This document shows, piece by piece, positions 10,301 to 18,055 of a DNA stretch of 64,000 nt. Under the pieces are notes generated by a model that worked only from the letters and a program-made list of their open reading frames with translations, was not told the DNA's origin and made no database searches. Position 1 is the stretch's first letter. Every line of letters starts with the position of its first letter. Position numbers and translations under genes: made by a program. Source of the DNA: Cacconaster sp964598495 (GTDB lineage Bacteria > Bacteroidota > Bacteroidia > Bacteroidales > UBA932); the NCBI GenBank assembly GCA_964598495.1, contig CAZRBY010000001.1:94765-158764 (forward strand), in the 5' to 3' direction.

Positions 10301-10651
10301 CTCACGGTAGATCCTGTTACTCACGAGTACGAAGTTGACGTAGATGCTATAAGGAGAAATTACGATGCAGCAGGTGCTGCTACGCTGCTTGAGTACTTCG
10401 ACAACTATAACAGATTCCAGAGACAGTACGTAAGGGCTTGGGAGAAATATCTCGAGGATTGCACGGCTGAACTTGGTTTCTGGAAGAAGGTTCTTGCAGC
10501 TTACAATGCAGGTTACGATCCTCTCGAGATGGCTATTAAAGAGCAGAAGAACGTAGTAGAACAGCTCGAGAAAGAGGTTGAAATCGCTAAGAAGAAACTC
10601 GAATTAGCTGAGGCCGAGTACAAAGAAACTCTCGCAAAACTTTTGAATTAA
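7346..10651 (+). CDS. Giant coiled-coil lipoprotein of unknown function
   Basis: No family was recognised. The 1101-residue protein begins with a lipoprotein signal peptide (MKKIIYSLV... with FTSC and the lipidated Cys at residue 21). Residues of about 27-200 are alanine-, glutamate- and lysine-rich with heptad-like spacing, a long coiled coil. A second helical block lies at about 810-900 and a third at about 1040-1101 that runs to the end. The middle (about 280-800) is mixed, rich in Asp, Asn and Tyr. The arrangement suggests a long antiparallel coiled-coil rod anchored at one end in a membrane. Codon use looks uniform and favours GCT/CTC/AAG, suggesting high expression. The beta-barrel gene after it shares the promoter and terminator. 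A surface or periplasm-spanning structural role is inference only. Confidence 0.8.
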   Translation: MKKIIYSLVIMIAAGSLFTSCLEYVEPVGIQQLRAAKADYLDALAQLRLADAELQKANAAYVLAQAAYVDAQTEWQLIENRIHEYDVQIKAAQTDYEVDSLKKEKELLQVQHDTKMANAKAALATAEENLRVTLRDIAAVQHLLTVHERFIFNGVLAAYEEAFDAYNDKLMDLEKAKAKLWSLEYGFKDSIDWEADYQGNIDFYMAEIARAQAALQNVPKNLDLEAWNAEVENLKDSIKAYNYGRQANTADSVYYMVNVYHEGVEKYERAFEAWLVDKNVSVSGVTLNVSNLVPKPKDHNGNTMTAPPVMPNAADYALNSDRAKLDIFNVVVTLQEKNDVAAKLVYDKFVDLITDYSFPFNEAPFGDSATLAGGAYYGKVVYTAVNDTLKIQARADMKDFILNDDTPNPKEYRWKKGNVETVNSGLYGLKGAYSVLERHLVLIEAASQVAVKQAAYDAAKQAWADDRAYLINKTYETEEALALENLKTSEIITPPYEPTGRAEDLIFAIKDFRTSRTNHGENSSTADTVKLLQAIVNLMNAKKAYIGDPHTDYDHIEFLDIMSNPQKIYLGNLTIEGLRQKVTAAGPPPTSSSLYGGKNYVTESNLPKRSVDPTWAAGQVLPEEYNYDAILKIFCALFPDAATNGDFDTWAAAEAWIDGGSMSTAGLKWMYDDNGVASDAEIAPGYDASVDNLNLEGIGSKNFIKVYNRFWNPQPAITLATIANATNDAACYSDSTFNLPYRIARFTGNDLNYNVGLAAILSLIDPYNVSVGTSTWDWDANDVNNNSAIFGSVVNPTEFRTMLLAEEALILELAKTTYRATLDKIKAKIDEIEAAFDAKAAEVQAAYATDMANYNDNNTKWNQYQTDLATKKRELLNELTGSNTGTVVPTIPVPVVNTHNVPSCMTKYLDHEGLNVFNGAYKLGGKQLAWANEFLPDYPAKLKEWMIATRTANHVIGHLNTLINVLDPAYRAATGIYQYEWEKYVLTVDPVTHEYEVDVDAIRRNYDAAGAATLLEYFDNYNRFQRQYVRAWEKYLEDCTAELGFWKKVLAAYNAGYDPLEMAIKEQKNVVEQLEKEVEIAKKKLELAEAEYKETLAKLLN

Positions 10652-10699
10652 TCAAACAATCTGATTGAATCCTAAGTGATTAATTTTAAAACAGAAACA

Positions 10700-11752
10700 A
10701 TGTTAAAGAAATTAAGCATATTACTATTGACTATCCTTATGGTTGTGCCAGCAATGGCACAACCCGAGGAGGGTTGCGAGTGTATGTTTGCTCCTCAAAA
10801 GGGACAATGGCAAATAGATCTTACTTTGGGACAGGGACAGTTCTTCAATGATATGTCAGGTCTGTACTATCTATTGCCAAATGCGGATGGTGGCCCTATC
10901 GGAGTGGGTCTATCCGTTCAAGGACTTGGTCTTCAAGAGTTCCTTGGACTTGGTAACGACAACATTTCGGCAGATTTATCTACCTACGTCTTGAACATTG
11001 GGTCGTTAAACGTAAACAGTCTTGTTAACATAGTAGGTCTCCAGGCCAGATATTTCGTCGCAGACAGATGGGATCTCAACCTTATGGGAGCTTACAATGT
11101 CAACATGCAGCCTAGAAAGGATTTCATCGAAGGTGCATTCACCGACGATGCAAACCTCAACGTTCCTCACATTGACCCCTCAAGGGTTAATGTACGGGTG
11201 GGCGTTGGTGATATTTACGCACATAAAGCTATTCTGGGAGCTGTTACACACAGTTTGATGACACAAATCGGATCAAACTTCTATTTCCACACGAAGAATC
11301 CGCGCATCAATCCTTATTTAGGAGTGATGGGACAGTTCAAGTTGGCCCGTATTGAAGCATATTATCCTTATACCGGACAGACCGTAGATGATGACACCAA
11401 CTTTGGTGGCACCACGAACGATGGTCCTCAGGTTCCTGATATCGATGATCCTCTTGGGAATAACGATAATTGGAACCAGCCCAGCACAGGTAGCGGCACG
11501 CAGTTTGAAGACATTGCGCTCCACCGTGCTGCGCTAAGAGGTGCTCAGGTATTGGGATTTGGCGGTGGACTGACTGCAGGCATTAGTTACTCATTGGCTC
11601 AGGGACTTATTCTGAGCTTCGAAGTAGCTCCCGTTCTCTATCAGTACTCGCTATTACACTTGCAGGTGCAGGGACAAGATGCATACTATGCTATGAATCA
11701 CAACATCAGAGCGTTTGCTTTTCCTCAATTGAAGCTTGGCATCCGCTTCTAA
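10700..11752 (+). CDS. Outer-membrane beta-barrel protein, partner of the coiled-coil lipoprotein
   Basis: About 350 residues from the ATG at 10700; an upstream in-frame GTG at 10676 would only add a non-signal extension. A signal peptide ends in PAMAQ, followed by a Cys-containing segment (EEGCECMF). Glycine-rich alternating strands follow, and the C-terminus ends in LGIRF, the terminal aromatic expected for BAM-assembled barrels. Around residues 225-275 lies a loop rich in Asp, Asn, Gly and Thr, probably surface exposed. It starts 48 bases after the lipoprotein gene, with no promoter visible between, and a strong terminator follows, so the two form a bicistronic unit. Function is unknown. 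Confidence 0.78.
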   Translation: MLKKLSILLLTILMVVPAMAQPEEGCECMFAPQKGQWQIDLTLGQGQFFNDMSGLYYLLPNADGGPIGVGLSVQGLGLQEFLGLGNDNISADLSTYVLNIGSLNVNSLVNIVGLQARYFVADRWDLNLMGAYNVNMQPRKDFIEGAFTDDANLNVPHIDPSRVNVRVGVGDIYAHKAILGAVTHSLMTQIGSNFYFHTKNPRINPYLGVMGQFKLARIEAYYPYTGQTVDDDTNFGGTTNDGPQVPDIDDPLGNNDNWNQPSTGSGTQFEDIALHRAALRGAQVLGFGGGLTAGISYSLAQGLILSFEVAPVLYQYSLLHLQVQGQDAYYAMNHNIRAFAFPQLKLGIRF

Positions 11753-11785
11753 TCTGATCATTAGCGAGTAGCATTACTAAAGCTT

Positions 11786-11815
11786 AAAAAGGCGACCATC
11801 GGGTCGCCTTTTTTT
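11786..11815 (+). terminator. Bidirectional rho-independent terminator
   Basis: Twelve-base perfect stem: AAAAAGGCGACC (11786-11797), loop ATCG, then GGTCGCCTTTTT (11802-11813) and further T. Because the stem is flanked by A on the left and T on the right, it can end the lipoprotein/barrel transcript and also the convergent ksgA transcript. Confidence 0.9.
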
Positions 11816-11840
11816 GTGTCATTTAGGACTATGGATTTGT

Positions 11841-12713
11841 TTAACTTTCCAATGCTTGCGTGAGCGTGATGAATTGTTCGACCGAGAGCTGTTCGGGGCG
11901 TGCTTCTGCGAATGGGATCGAATTGGACGGTAGTTGTTTCTGTGGTGTATCGGCAACTTGAATCACGGATTCCGACGCTGATTGTTTTTCGGACTTTGCC
12001 GAGCCTGCAATGAGAGGCTTGAGGGAGTTGCTGAGTCTTTTACGGCGCTGGTTGAATGCGGTTTTCACTACGTTTTTGAAGAGCTTTTCGTCGCAGTTGA
12101 GAGTCGTGCGGCCGTTGCGGGTAAGGCGTATAACGGCGGATTTGACTTTTGGGGGAGGCACAAACGCCCCTTCTCCTACGGTAAATAGGTACTCTATGTC
12201 GTACCACGCCCGGAGAAGTACCGAGAGTATTCCGTATGTTTTAGAGCCCGGAGGGGCGGCGATCCGCTCAGCCACCTCTTTCTGTATCATGCAGACCACT
12301 TCGGATACCTCTTCTTTGTAGTCAAGAATCCTGAAAAATATCTGGGAGGAGATGTTATAGGGAAAATTTCCGATGATTGAAAACTTTCCCCCGAAGAGTT
12401 TGGTTAGGTTGGCTTTCAGAAAGTCGGCCTCGTATAGGACGGGGCTGAGTTGCGGCCACTTTTCAAGCAGGTATCTTACCGATTCGCCGTCAATCTCTAT
12501 TAATTTTAGGCGTATGTCGCTGCGTGTAAGAAGGTACTGTGTCAGCACTCCCATTCCGGGACCTATCTCGATTACATCAAGAACACCGTCGCCGGTGCCC
12601 TCAAGGGCATCGACGATGTTACGCGCAATAGTCTGATCCGTTAGAAAATGCTGTCCAAGCCCCTTTTTAGGCCTTACAACAGGTTTTCTTATTTGAGTGG
12701 AGGGTCTACTCAT
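11841..12713 (-). CDS. ksgA: 16S rRNA dimethyladenosine transferase KsgA/RsmA
   Basis: Dimethylates two adjacent adenosines near the 3' end of 16S rRNA (A1518/A1519 in E. coli numbering) during small-subunit maturation. Motifs from the ATG at 12713: GLGQHFL at about residues 18-24, the SAM-binding EIGPGMG at 49-55, and the catalytic NFPYNIS at 116-122. A TTG two codons upstream is also open, but the ATG is preferred. The start overlaps the end of the serine hydrolase gene by 8 bases. Unusually, the C-terminal helical domain holds a Ser/Gln/Lys-rich low-complexity stretch of about 35 residues (near 235-270) not expected in the family. Confidence 0.95.
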   Translation of the reverse strand: MSRPSTQIRKPVVRPKKGLGQHFLTDQTIARNIVDALEGTGDGVLDVIEIGPGMGVLTQYLLTRSDIRLKLIEIDGESVRYLLEKWPQLSPVLYEADFLKANLTKLFGGKFSIIGNFPYNISSQIFFRILDYKEEVSEVVCMIQKEVAERIAAPPGSKTYGILSVLLRAWYDIEYLFTVGEGAFVPPPKVKSAVIRLTRNGRTTLNCDEKLFKNVVKTAFNQRRKRLSNSLKPLIAGSAKSEKQSASESVIQVADTPQKQLPSNSIPFAEARPEQLSVEQFITLTQALES

Positions 12714-13839
12714 TTGCAATGAAATGGTCGTACATGAGCTTTATTATGCCCTTTAACAACTCTTCATCCGATCTCTTCGCTCCGCTGCTGATGACGATAA
12801 AGCCGTATTTCTCCTCGGGATGGAAAAACATTGCACTTCTGAGTCCGTATGCACCACCCGTATGGCCTACAAGTTCCACTTCAGGGATATAGTCCGCATT
12901 GCGCCATAGAGCGAGTCCGTAATGTTCGTCATCCGAACGAGGAGTCTGCATATTTTTGGAACTCTCCTCGGAGATGATGCGCTCCTGAGCTCCCGGGTAG
13001 AGGCCGTAATTCATATGCATCATCATATATTTTGCAAGGTCGGTGGTGGAGATTTTCATTCCGCCGGTAGGGGAAAATATCGGAGTGGTGTAGCCTGTTA
13101 TGTAATTGGCAATATCCTCCGCCCTCGATTTATATGCGCCGGGTTGTGCCTCCAGACTGTCATTCTCCGGATTGTAAGAGTAGAGCGTGGCAAAGCGGGT
13201 TGAGTCGAGTGCATCATTGTCGTAGCCGCCGTAGAGTCCAAGAGGATTGAGTATGTGGTTTACTATATATTGGTCAAATCGCTCTCCCGAGAGTTTCTCG
13301 AGAATGGTGCCTGCCATATTGAAGTTCAGATTGCAGTATTGGTAACCTTTACCCGGCTCATAATCGTTGTAACAGCCGGCAAAGTCGGGGTTAGTAGCGG
13401 GATTGATAACGTCAAGCGTGAAATAACCCAAGGTGTCGCTCAGGCTGGAAGTGTGTGAAAGGAGCCTCTCGAGAGTAATGACTGTCTCAGGATATTTAGG
13501 ATTGCGTACCTGAAATCCCATCAGATCGCCGACATCGGTCCCAAGGGTAACTTTGCCCTGTTCGACGAGCTGCATAAGAGCTGTGGAGGTAAAGGATTTG
13601 GAGATGGATGCAATCCTGAAAATGGTTTGTGCGTCTACCTTTTCTCCGGTTTCAAGGTTCTTGACACCGAAATAATTGTCGTAGATGATCTTGTTATCTT
13701 TGACAACGGCTACTCCGAGACCTACGTTGCCGATCTCTTCTCTGAAAGCGTTGAGATCTTGTTCAAACTCGGGGTAGGATTTGGGACCACAGGCCGTGAG
13801 CAGAAGCGCAAACAGTGCAAATAAGGTGATTTTCTTCAT
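12706..13839 (-). CDS. Serine hydrolase of the class C beta-lactamase/DD-peptidase family, lipoprotein
   Basis: A 377-residue lipoprotein (lipobox LTAC, Cys17) with the three active-site signatures of penicillin-binding and class C-like serine hydrolases. These are SISK at residues 78-81 (nucleophile Ser78, Lys81), YCN at 168-170, and HTGG at 326-329. Family members hydrolyse peptides, esters or cell-wall D-amino peptides; the sequence does not identify the substrate, and it should not be read as an antibiotic-resistance gene. It is co-oriented and overlapping with ksgA, so both may share the promoter upstream of 13839. Confidence 0.85.
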   Translation of the reverse strand: MKKITLFALFALLLTACGPKSYPEFEQDLNAFREEIGNVGLGVAVVKDNKIIYDNYFGVKNLETGEKVDAQTIFRIASISKSFTSTALMQLVEQGKVTLGTDVGDLMGFQVRNPKYPETVITLERLLSHTSSLSDTLGYFTLDVINPATNPDFAGCYNDYEPGKGYQYCNLNFNMAGTILEKLSGERFDQYIVNHILNPLGLYGGYDNDALDSTRFATLYSYNPENDSLEAQPGAYKSRAEDIANYITGYTTPIFSPTGGMKISTTDLAKYMMMHMNYGLYPGAQERIISEESSKNMQTPRSDDEHYGLALWRNADYIPEVELVGHTGGAYGLRSAMFFHPEEKYGFIVISSGAKRSDEELLKGIIKLMYDHFIANE

Positions 13840-13877
13840 AATTTTAGAGAATTATAGGTTTTGACTGATAGTTTTTA

Positions 13878-13885
13878 CAAAGATA
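13878..13885 (-). promoter_or_regulatory. Candidate -7 element for the serine hydrolase/ksgA transcript
   Basis: Read on the minus strand this is TATCTTTG, an exact TAnnTTTG match, 38 bases upstream of the hydrolase ATG. No convincing -33 TTTG is placed 19-21 bases upstream. Confidence 0.45.
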
Positions 13886-13964
13886 CGATTTATGGCAGAA
13901 AATCGTAAGTGCTTTTGATAAACACTTTACGATAAAATGTCATTTGTGACGATTTCTCGTAATT
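13885..13964. repeat. Cluster of ACGATTT/AAATCGT motifs between divergent genes
   Basis: The 167-base gap between the serine hydrolase and mutS holds several copies of one short motif in both orientations: ACGATTT at 13885-13891, AAATCGT at 13900-13906, ACGATAAA at 13929-13936 and ACGATTT at 13949-13955. Two of them form an imperfect inverted repeat, TCGTAAGTG (13903-13911) with CACTTTACGA (13923-13932). It could be an operator array for a regulator of either gene, but no binding protein is known. Confidence 0.4.
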
Positions 13965-13992
13965 AAAGATAGAATTTTTCGGAGATAATTGG

Positions 13993-14000
13993 TATTTTTG
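13993..14000 (+). promoter_or_regulatory. Candidate -7 element for mutS, close to the start codon
   Basis: TATTTTTG matches TAnnTTTG and ends only six bases before the mutS ATG at 14007. A start of transcription at the usual distance would fall on or next to the ATG, giving a leaderless mRNA. There is no Shine-Dalgarno sequence to contradict this. Confidence 0.5.
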
Positions 14001-14006
14001 TGGACT

Positions 14007-16784
14007 ATGAAAGAGAAGAAACCGGCTACTCCGCTGCTTAAGCAGTTTTATGAGATCAAGGCACAGTATCCTGACTCCGTGCTCCTTTATAGGGTAGGTG
14101 ATTTCTATGAGACTTTCGGCGAGGACGCCATTACTGCGAGCAAAGTTCTTGGTATCGTTTTGACAAAGCGGGCCAGCGGCAAGGGCAGTTATATCGAATT
14201 GGCGGGAGTACCTCATCACGCCCTGGAGAGTTATCTTCCAAAACTTGTGCAGGCAGGCTATAAAGTCGCGGTTTGCGACCAGCTGGAGGATCCGAAACTC
14301 ACCAAAAAACTTGTTAAACGCGGTGTTACCGAGCTTGTCACTCCCGGAGTGGCCTACAATGATACGATTCTCAAGCAGAATGAGCACAATTATCTGGCTG
14401 CACTCTCTTTTGAGGGAAAGAATGCAGGGGCGGCCTTTCTCGATATCTCCACAGGCACTTTCAAGGTGGCTCAGGGATCCCTTGAGTATATAGAAAATCT
14501 TCTTTCGGGCAGCGCACCCAAGGAGATTTTGGTGGAGAGGAGTTATTGCGACGGTTTCCGCAAAAGATTCGGCAACATCGCCTATATCTCCCCGATCGAA
14601 GAGTGGGCTTTTGTCTTTGAATCTTGCCATAAAAAACTCTGCAACCATTTTTCAATAAGCTCACTAAAAGGATTCGGAATAGAGAGCATGCCGCTGGGCA
14701 TAAAAGCGGCGGGCGCAATTCTATTCTATATGGAAATTACCCATCACCATTCCCTGGGGCATGTGAACTCAATTTCGCGTATAGATGAGGGAGATTTTGT
14801 CTGGATAGACAAGTTTACATTCCGCAATTTGGAGATCTTCACTCCCCTTGCCGGAGCTGAAGGAGTCTCGCTTCTGGAGACCATCGACAGATGCAACTCG
14901 CCAATGGGTGCACGCAGACTTAGGGAGTGGCTTGCAATGCCAATAAAAGATATTTCCGAGATCACTCTGCGCTATGATACAATTTCCGCCTTCCAGGCTG
15001 ACGAAATGATGCTCGAGAAGGTGAGGAGCCGCATCGGTGACATAGGCGACCTGGAGAGGATCATCTCAAAGGCCTCTGCCGGCAAGCTTCTGCCGCGTGA
15101 GGCCCTCCAACTCTCAAGGGGTCTGGATGCAATAGCGGAGATAAGGAAGCTGCTCCTGAATAGTGCCGATCCGGTATTCACCTCCTGTATCGAACAATTG
15201 GATGCCTGCAGGGAGCTCTCCGAGGCCATTTCTACCCGCATCTTGCCCGATACTGCCGCGCAGATAGGCAAAGGGGACGTAATAGCGCGCGGAGTGTCGG
15301 AGGAGCTCGATTCATTGCACGATGCGCTCTCCCACAGCAAGGAGATATTGCTGGATATTCAGCAACGGGAAAAGGAGCGTACTGCTATTCCTTCGCTACG
15401 TATCAGTTACAACAATGTCTTCGGATATTTTCTCGAAGTGCGCAATACGCATAAGGATCGCGTACCCTCGGATTGGATCCGCAAACAGACTCTTGTAAGT
15501 GCGGAGCGTTATATCACTCCCGAACTCAAACAATACGAAGAGAAGATCCTCGGAGCAGAGGAGAAGATCCTCGCTCTCGAGACGGAGATATATGGTGTTT
15601 TATTAAACTCTATTCAGGCTTCAGTTGCCGTCATCCAGCGCAATGCTTCGGTAGTGGCACGGCTGGATGTGCTTACGGGTTTTGCACGTCTCGCGTTGGA
15701 TAACAATTACTGCCGTCCGCAGGTGGACGATTCGCCGGAGATTGACATTGTCGGAGGCCGCCACCCTGTGATAGAGACCCGCATGGCTCACGGAGAGGAG
15801 TATGTGCCCAATGATCTCTATCTGAACAATGACTCGCAGCAGATCATTATTCTCACCGGTCCCAATATGTCCGGAAAATCGGCTTTCCTGCGACAAACGG
15901 CACTGATAGTACTCTTGGCCCAGATAGGGTCTTTCGTCCCCGCAAATCGCGCAAAAATAGGCATTACGGACAAAATATTCACCAGAGTCGGAGCCTCCGA
16001 CAACATTGCGCGCGGAGAGTCCACTTTTATGGTGGAAATGCTCGAAACTGCCACCATTCTCAACAATCTTTCCCAAAGGTCGCTGGTGCTTCTCGACGAG
16101 ATAGGACGAGGCACGAGCACTTATGACGGAATGTCGATTGCCTGGGCGATAGTTGAACATCTGCACAGCGGTATCCAACGGGCCAAGACGCTCTTCGCTA
16201 CCCATTACCACGAACTCAACGATCTGGAGGAGCTTCATGAACGAGTCTTCAACTACCATATTTCCGTAAGGGAGAGTGACGGCAAAATCATCTTCCTGCG
16301 TAAACTTTGCAGGGGCGGTGTCGCCCACAGTTTCGGTATTCACGTAGCCCGTCTTGCCGGAATGCCGGATGAAGTGGTAAAACGCGCGGAGGCACGTCTC
16401 GCCGAACTGGAGGCTGAAGGTGGCAATGCTTCATACCCCTCCATTGCTTCTACCGCCGTACTCGGCTCCGGATCTGCAGACTCGCCGTACTCGGCATCCG
16501 GTAGTGCCCCACCCTCTCCTGCCGCCTGCGATAAACTTTCGGATAGCCGCAAAAAAGCCACCGGCAGTGACGAAATTGATGTCGGATCCGCCACATTTTC
16601 CCGCAAAACCGGAAAATCCGCCCGCTCCATCCCTGATAAAGGAATACAGCTCACCCTCTACCAATTGGATGACCCGCTGTTGCTCGAGGTCAAGGAGGAG
16701 CTTCGGAATATTGATATAAACCAAATGTCTCCGCTCGATGCATTCGATACAATACGGAGACTCAAAAAGAAGATCGGACTCTAA
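14007..16784 (+). CDS. mutS: DNA mismatch repair protein MutS
   Basis: Recognises base mismatches and small loops and starts MutL-dependent repair. The mismatch-binding wedge motif GDFYETFGEDA is near residue 30, the ATPase Walker A TGPNMSGKSAF is at about 616-626, and the Walker B/signature DEIGRGTSTYDG is near 697. The family start MKEKKPATPLLKQ at 14007 is preferred over the more upstream in-frame GTG, which would put the -7 element inside the gene. Length is about 925 residues, longer than usual (860-880) because of a Ser/Pro/Ala-rich linker of roughly 60 residues before the C-terminal tetramerisation segment. Confidence 0.97.
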   Translation: MKEKKPATPLLKQFYEIKAQYPDSVLLYRVGDFYETFGEDAITASKVLGIVLTKRASGKGSYIELAGVPHHALESYLPKLVQAGYKVAVCDQLEDPKLTKKLVKRGVTELVTPGVAYNDTILKQNEHNYLAALSFEGKNAGAAFLDISTGTFKVAQGSLEYIENLLSGSAPKEILVERSYCDGFRKRFGNIAYISPIEEWAFVFESCHKKLCNHFSISSLKGFGIESMPLGIKAAGAILFYMEITHHHSLGHVNSISRIDEGDFVWIDKFTFRNLEIFTPLAGAEGVSLLETIDRCNSPMGARRLREWLAMPIKDISEITLRYDTISAFQADEMMLEKVRSRIGDIGDLERIISKASAGKLLPREALQLSRGLDAIAEIRKLLLNSADPVFTSCIEQLDACRELSEAISTRILPDTAAQIGKGDVIARGVSEELDSLHDALSHSKEILLDIQQREKERTAIPSLRISYNNVFGYFLEVRNTHKDRVPSDWIRKQTLVSAERYITPELKQYEEKILGAEEKILALETEIYGVLLNSIQASVAVIQRNASVVARLDVLTGFARLALDNNYCRPQVDDSPEIDIVGGRHPVIETRMAHGEEYVPNDLYLNNDSQQIIILTGPNMSGKSAFLRQTALIVLLAQIGSFVPANRAKIGITDKIFTRVGASDNIARGESTFMVEMLETATILNNLSQRSLVLLDEIGRGTSTYDGMSIAWAIVEHLHSGIQRAKTLFATHYHELNDLEELHERVFNYHISVRESDGKIIFLRKLCRGGVAHSFGIHVARLAGMPDEVVKRAEARLAELEAEGGNASYPSIASTAVLGSGSADSPYSASGSAPPSPAACDKLSDSRKKATGSDEIDVGSATFSRKTGKSARSIPDKGIQLTLYQLDDPLLLEVKEELRNIDINQMSPLDAFDTIRRLKKKIGL

Positions 16785-16807
16785 AAACGAGCATTAAAGA
16801 AGGATTT

Positions 16808-18046
16808 GTGATGAGAGATTTGTTGGCGGATAAATTCAGGACAACCCTTTCACTGGCGGGCGTCAGCATAGGGATTTTTTCGATAGTGGCGGTCTTTACC
16901 GTCGTGGATTCACTTAAAAAGAGCGTAAATGAAGGCTTCCGAAAGTTCGGGAGCGATGTGGTTATGGTTGAGCGTATACCTCTCGAGCCCGACTTTGATC
17001 GAGATGGACGACATAATTTGTGGCAATACGACAGCCGTCCGCAGATAGGATGGCAGGAGTATCTCTTCCTTCAGGAAAACAGCGCTGCTGCAGGCAATAT
17101 GGCATTTTCGGCCTCATTTGAGATGGAGTGTGCAGCCGGTCGTGAAAGTTATAGTGAAGGAGCTTTTGTAGCCGTTGACGGCGATTGGAGAATGATGGTG
17201 CAGGAGAAAATTCCCCATGGACGCGGCTTCACTTCCGGAAAACTTGCAAGCGGGGCAGCCGTTACCATTATAGGTTCCGATGTGGCACAAAAGCTTTTTC
17301 CCGATATGGCCGACCCTGTCGGCAGAATGATAACGGCAGGAGGTACTCCGTTGCGGGTAATCGGCATATTTGCCTCTGCCGGAGATAATCTGGTCAGTAT
17401 GATGGATGTGGATTGTGTCAGAATGATACCGATACGACTTGCCTTGCGAATTGCCGACATTACCTCTCCGGTCGTAAAAACACGTATCATAGCCTCTCCG
17501 CATCAGGTAGGAGAGAAAAGTCCGAACGGAATCTCCAAAGAGGAACTGAAAAGCGAATTGCGGATGCTGATGCGTCAGTACCGCCGGTTAAGACCGGCCC
17601 GAGAGGATGATTTTGCTCTCAACGAACTCTCATTTGTTGCGGAACAATTCCAATCGGTATTCGGGATGGTCAATACGGTCGGTTGGGTGGTCGGCATTTT
17701 CTCCTTGCTTGTAGGCGGATTCGGAATCGCCAATATAATGTATGTTTCCGTGGAAGAACGTACCCGAATAATAGGGATTAAAAAGGCTTTGGGGGCTCGC
17801 AAAAGGGTGATTACGATGCAGTTTTTGGCTGAAGCGGCCACATTGTCAACTCTCGGCGGGCTGGCCGGTATCGCACCGGTTTGGTTTGCCACGCTTCTTA
17901 TTCCCGATACTCTTTTTCCGATATATCTATCGTTGGCCAACGTATTCAAAGGGATAGCCATCGCTCTTGTGATCGGTCTGATCTCCGGTGTCGCACCCGC
18001 CCACTATGCCGCCTCACTGCACCCCGTAGAGGCGATCAACAGTTGA
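16808..18046 (+). CDS. MacB/FtsX-family ABC transporter permease
   Basis: A 412-residue permease: an N-terminal membrane helix (about 12-32), a periplasmic MacB-type core domain (about 35-250), then three helices near 285-310, 340-365 and 375-400. The last part shows the FtsX-domain pattern with GIKKALGARKR. Such permeases pair with an ATPase such as LolD to move lipoproteins, peptides or drugs by mechanotransmission. No ATPase is adjacent; the nearest LolD-like ATPase is 6 kb away on the other strand. The N-terminus is short: the frame is open upstream and reads SIKEGFV before the GTG/ATG start, which resembles the amphipathic helix of longer homologs. The true start may therefore be an atypical codon such as ATT 16793. 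It follows mutS by 23 bases. Confidence 0.82.
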   Translation: MMRDLLADKFRTTLSLAGVSIGIFSIVAVFTVVDSLKKSVNEGFRKFGSDVVMVERIPLEPDFDRDGRHNLWQYDSRPQIGWQEYLFLQENSAAAGNMAFSASFEMECAAGRESYSEGAFVAVDGDWRMMVQEKIPHGRGFTSGKLASGAAVTIIGSDVAQKLFPDMADPVGRMITAGGTPLRVIGIFASAGDNLVSMMDVDCVRMIPIRLALRIADITSPVVKTRIIASPHQVGEKSPNGISKEELKSELRMLMRQYRRLRPAREDDFALNELSFVAEQFQSVFGMVNTVGWVVGIFSLLVGGFGIANIMYVSVEERTRIIGIKKALGARKRVITMQFLAEAATLSTLGGLAGIAPVWFATLLIPDTLFPIYLSLANVFKGIAIALVIGLISGVAPAHYAASLHPVEAINS

Positions 18047-18055
18047 TTTGATAGA

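Noticed and set aside
12706..13839. Antibiotic-resistance beta-lactamase
   Set aside because: Only the general serine-hydrolase motifs are present; the family has many cell-wall and esterase members, so resistance cannot be claimed.
15621..16343. 240-residue minus-strand ORF opposite mutS
   Set aside because: Shadow of the ATPase domain of MutS; composition follows the real gene on the other strand.
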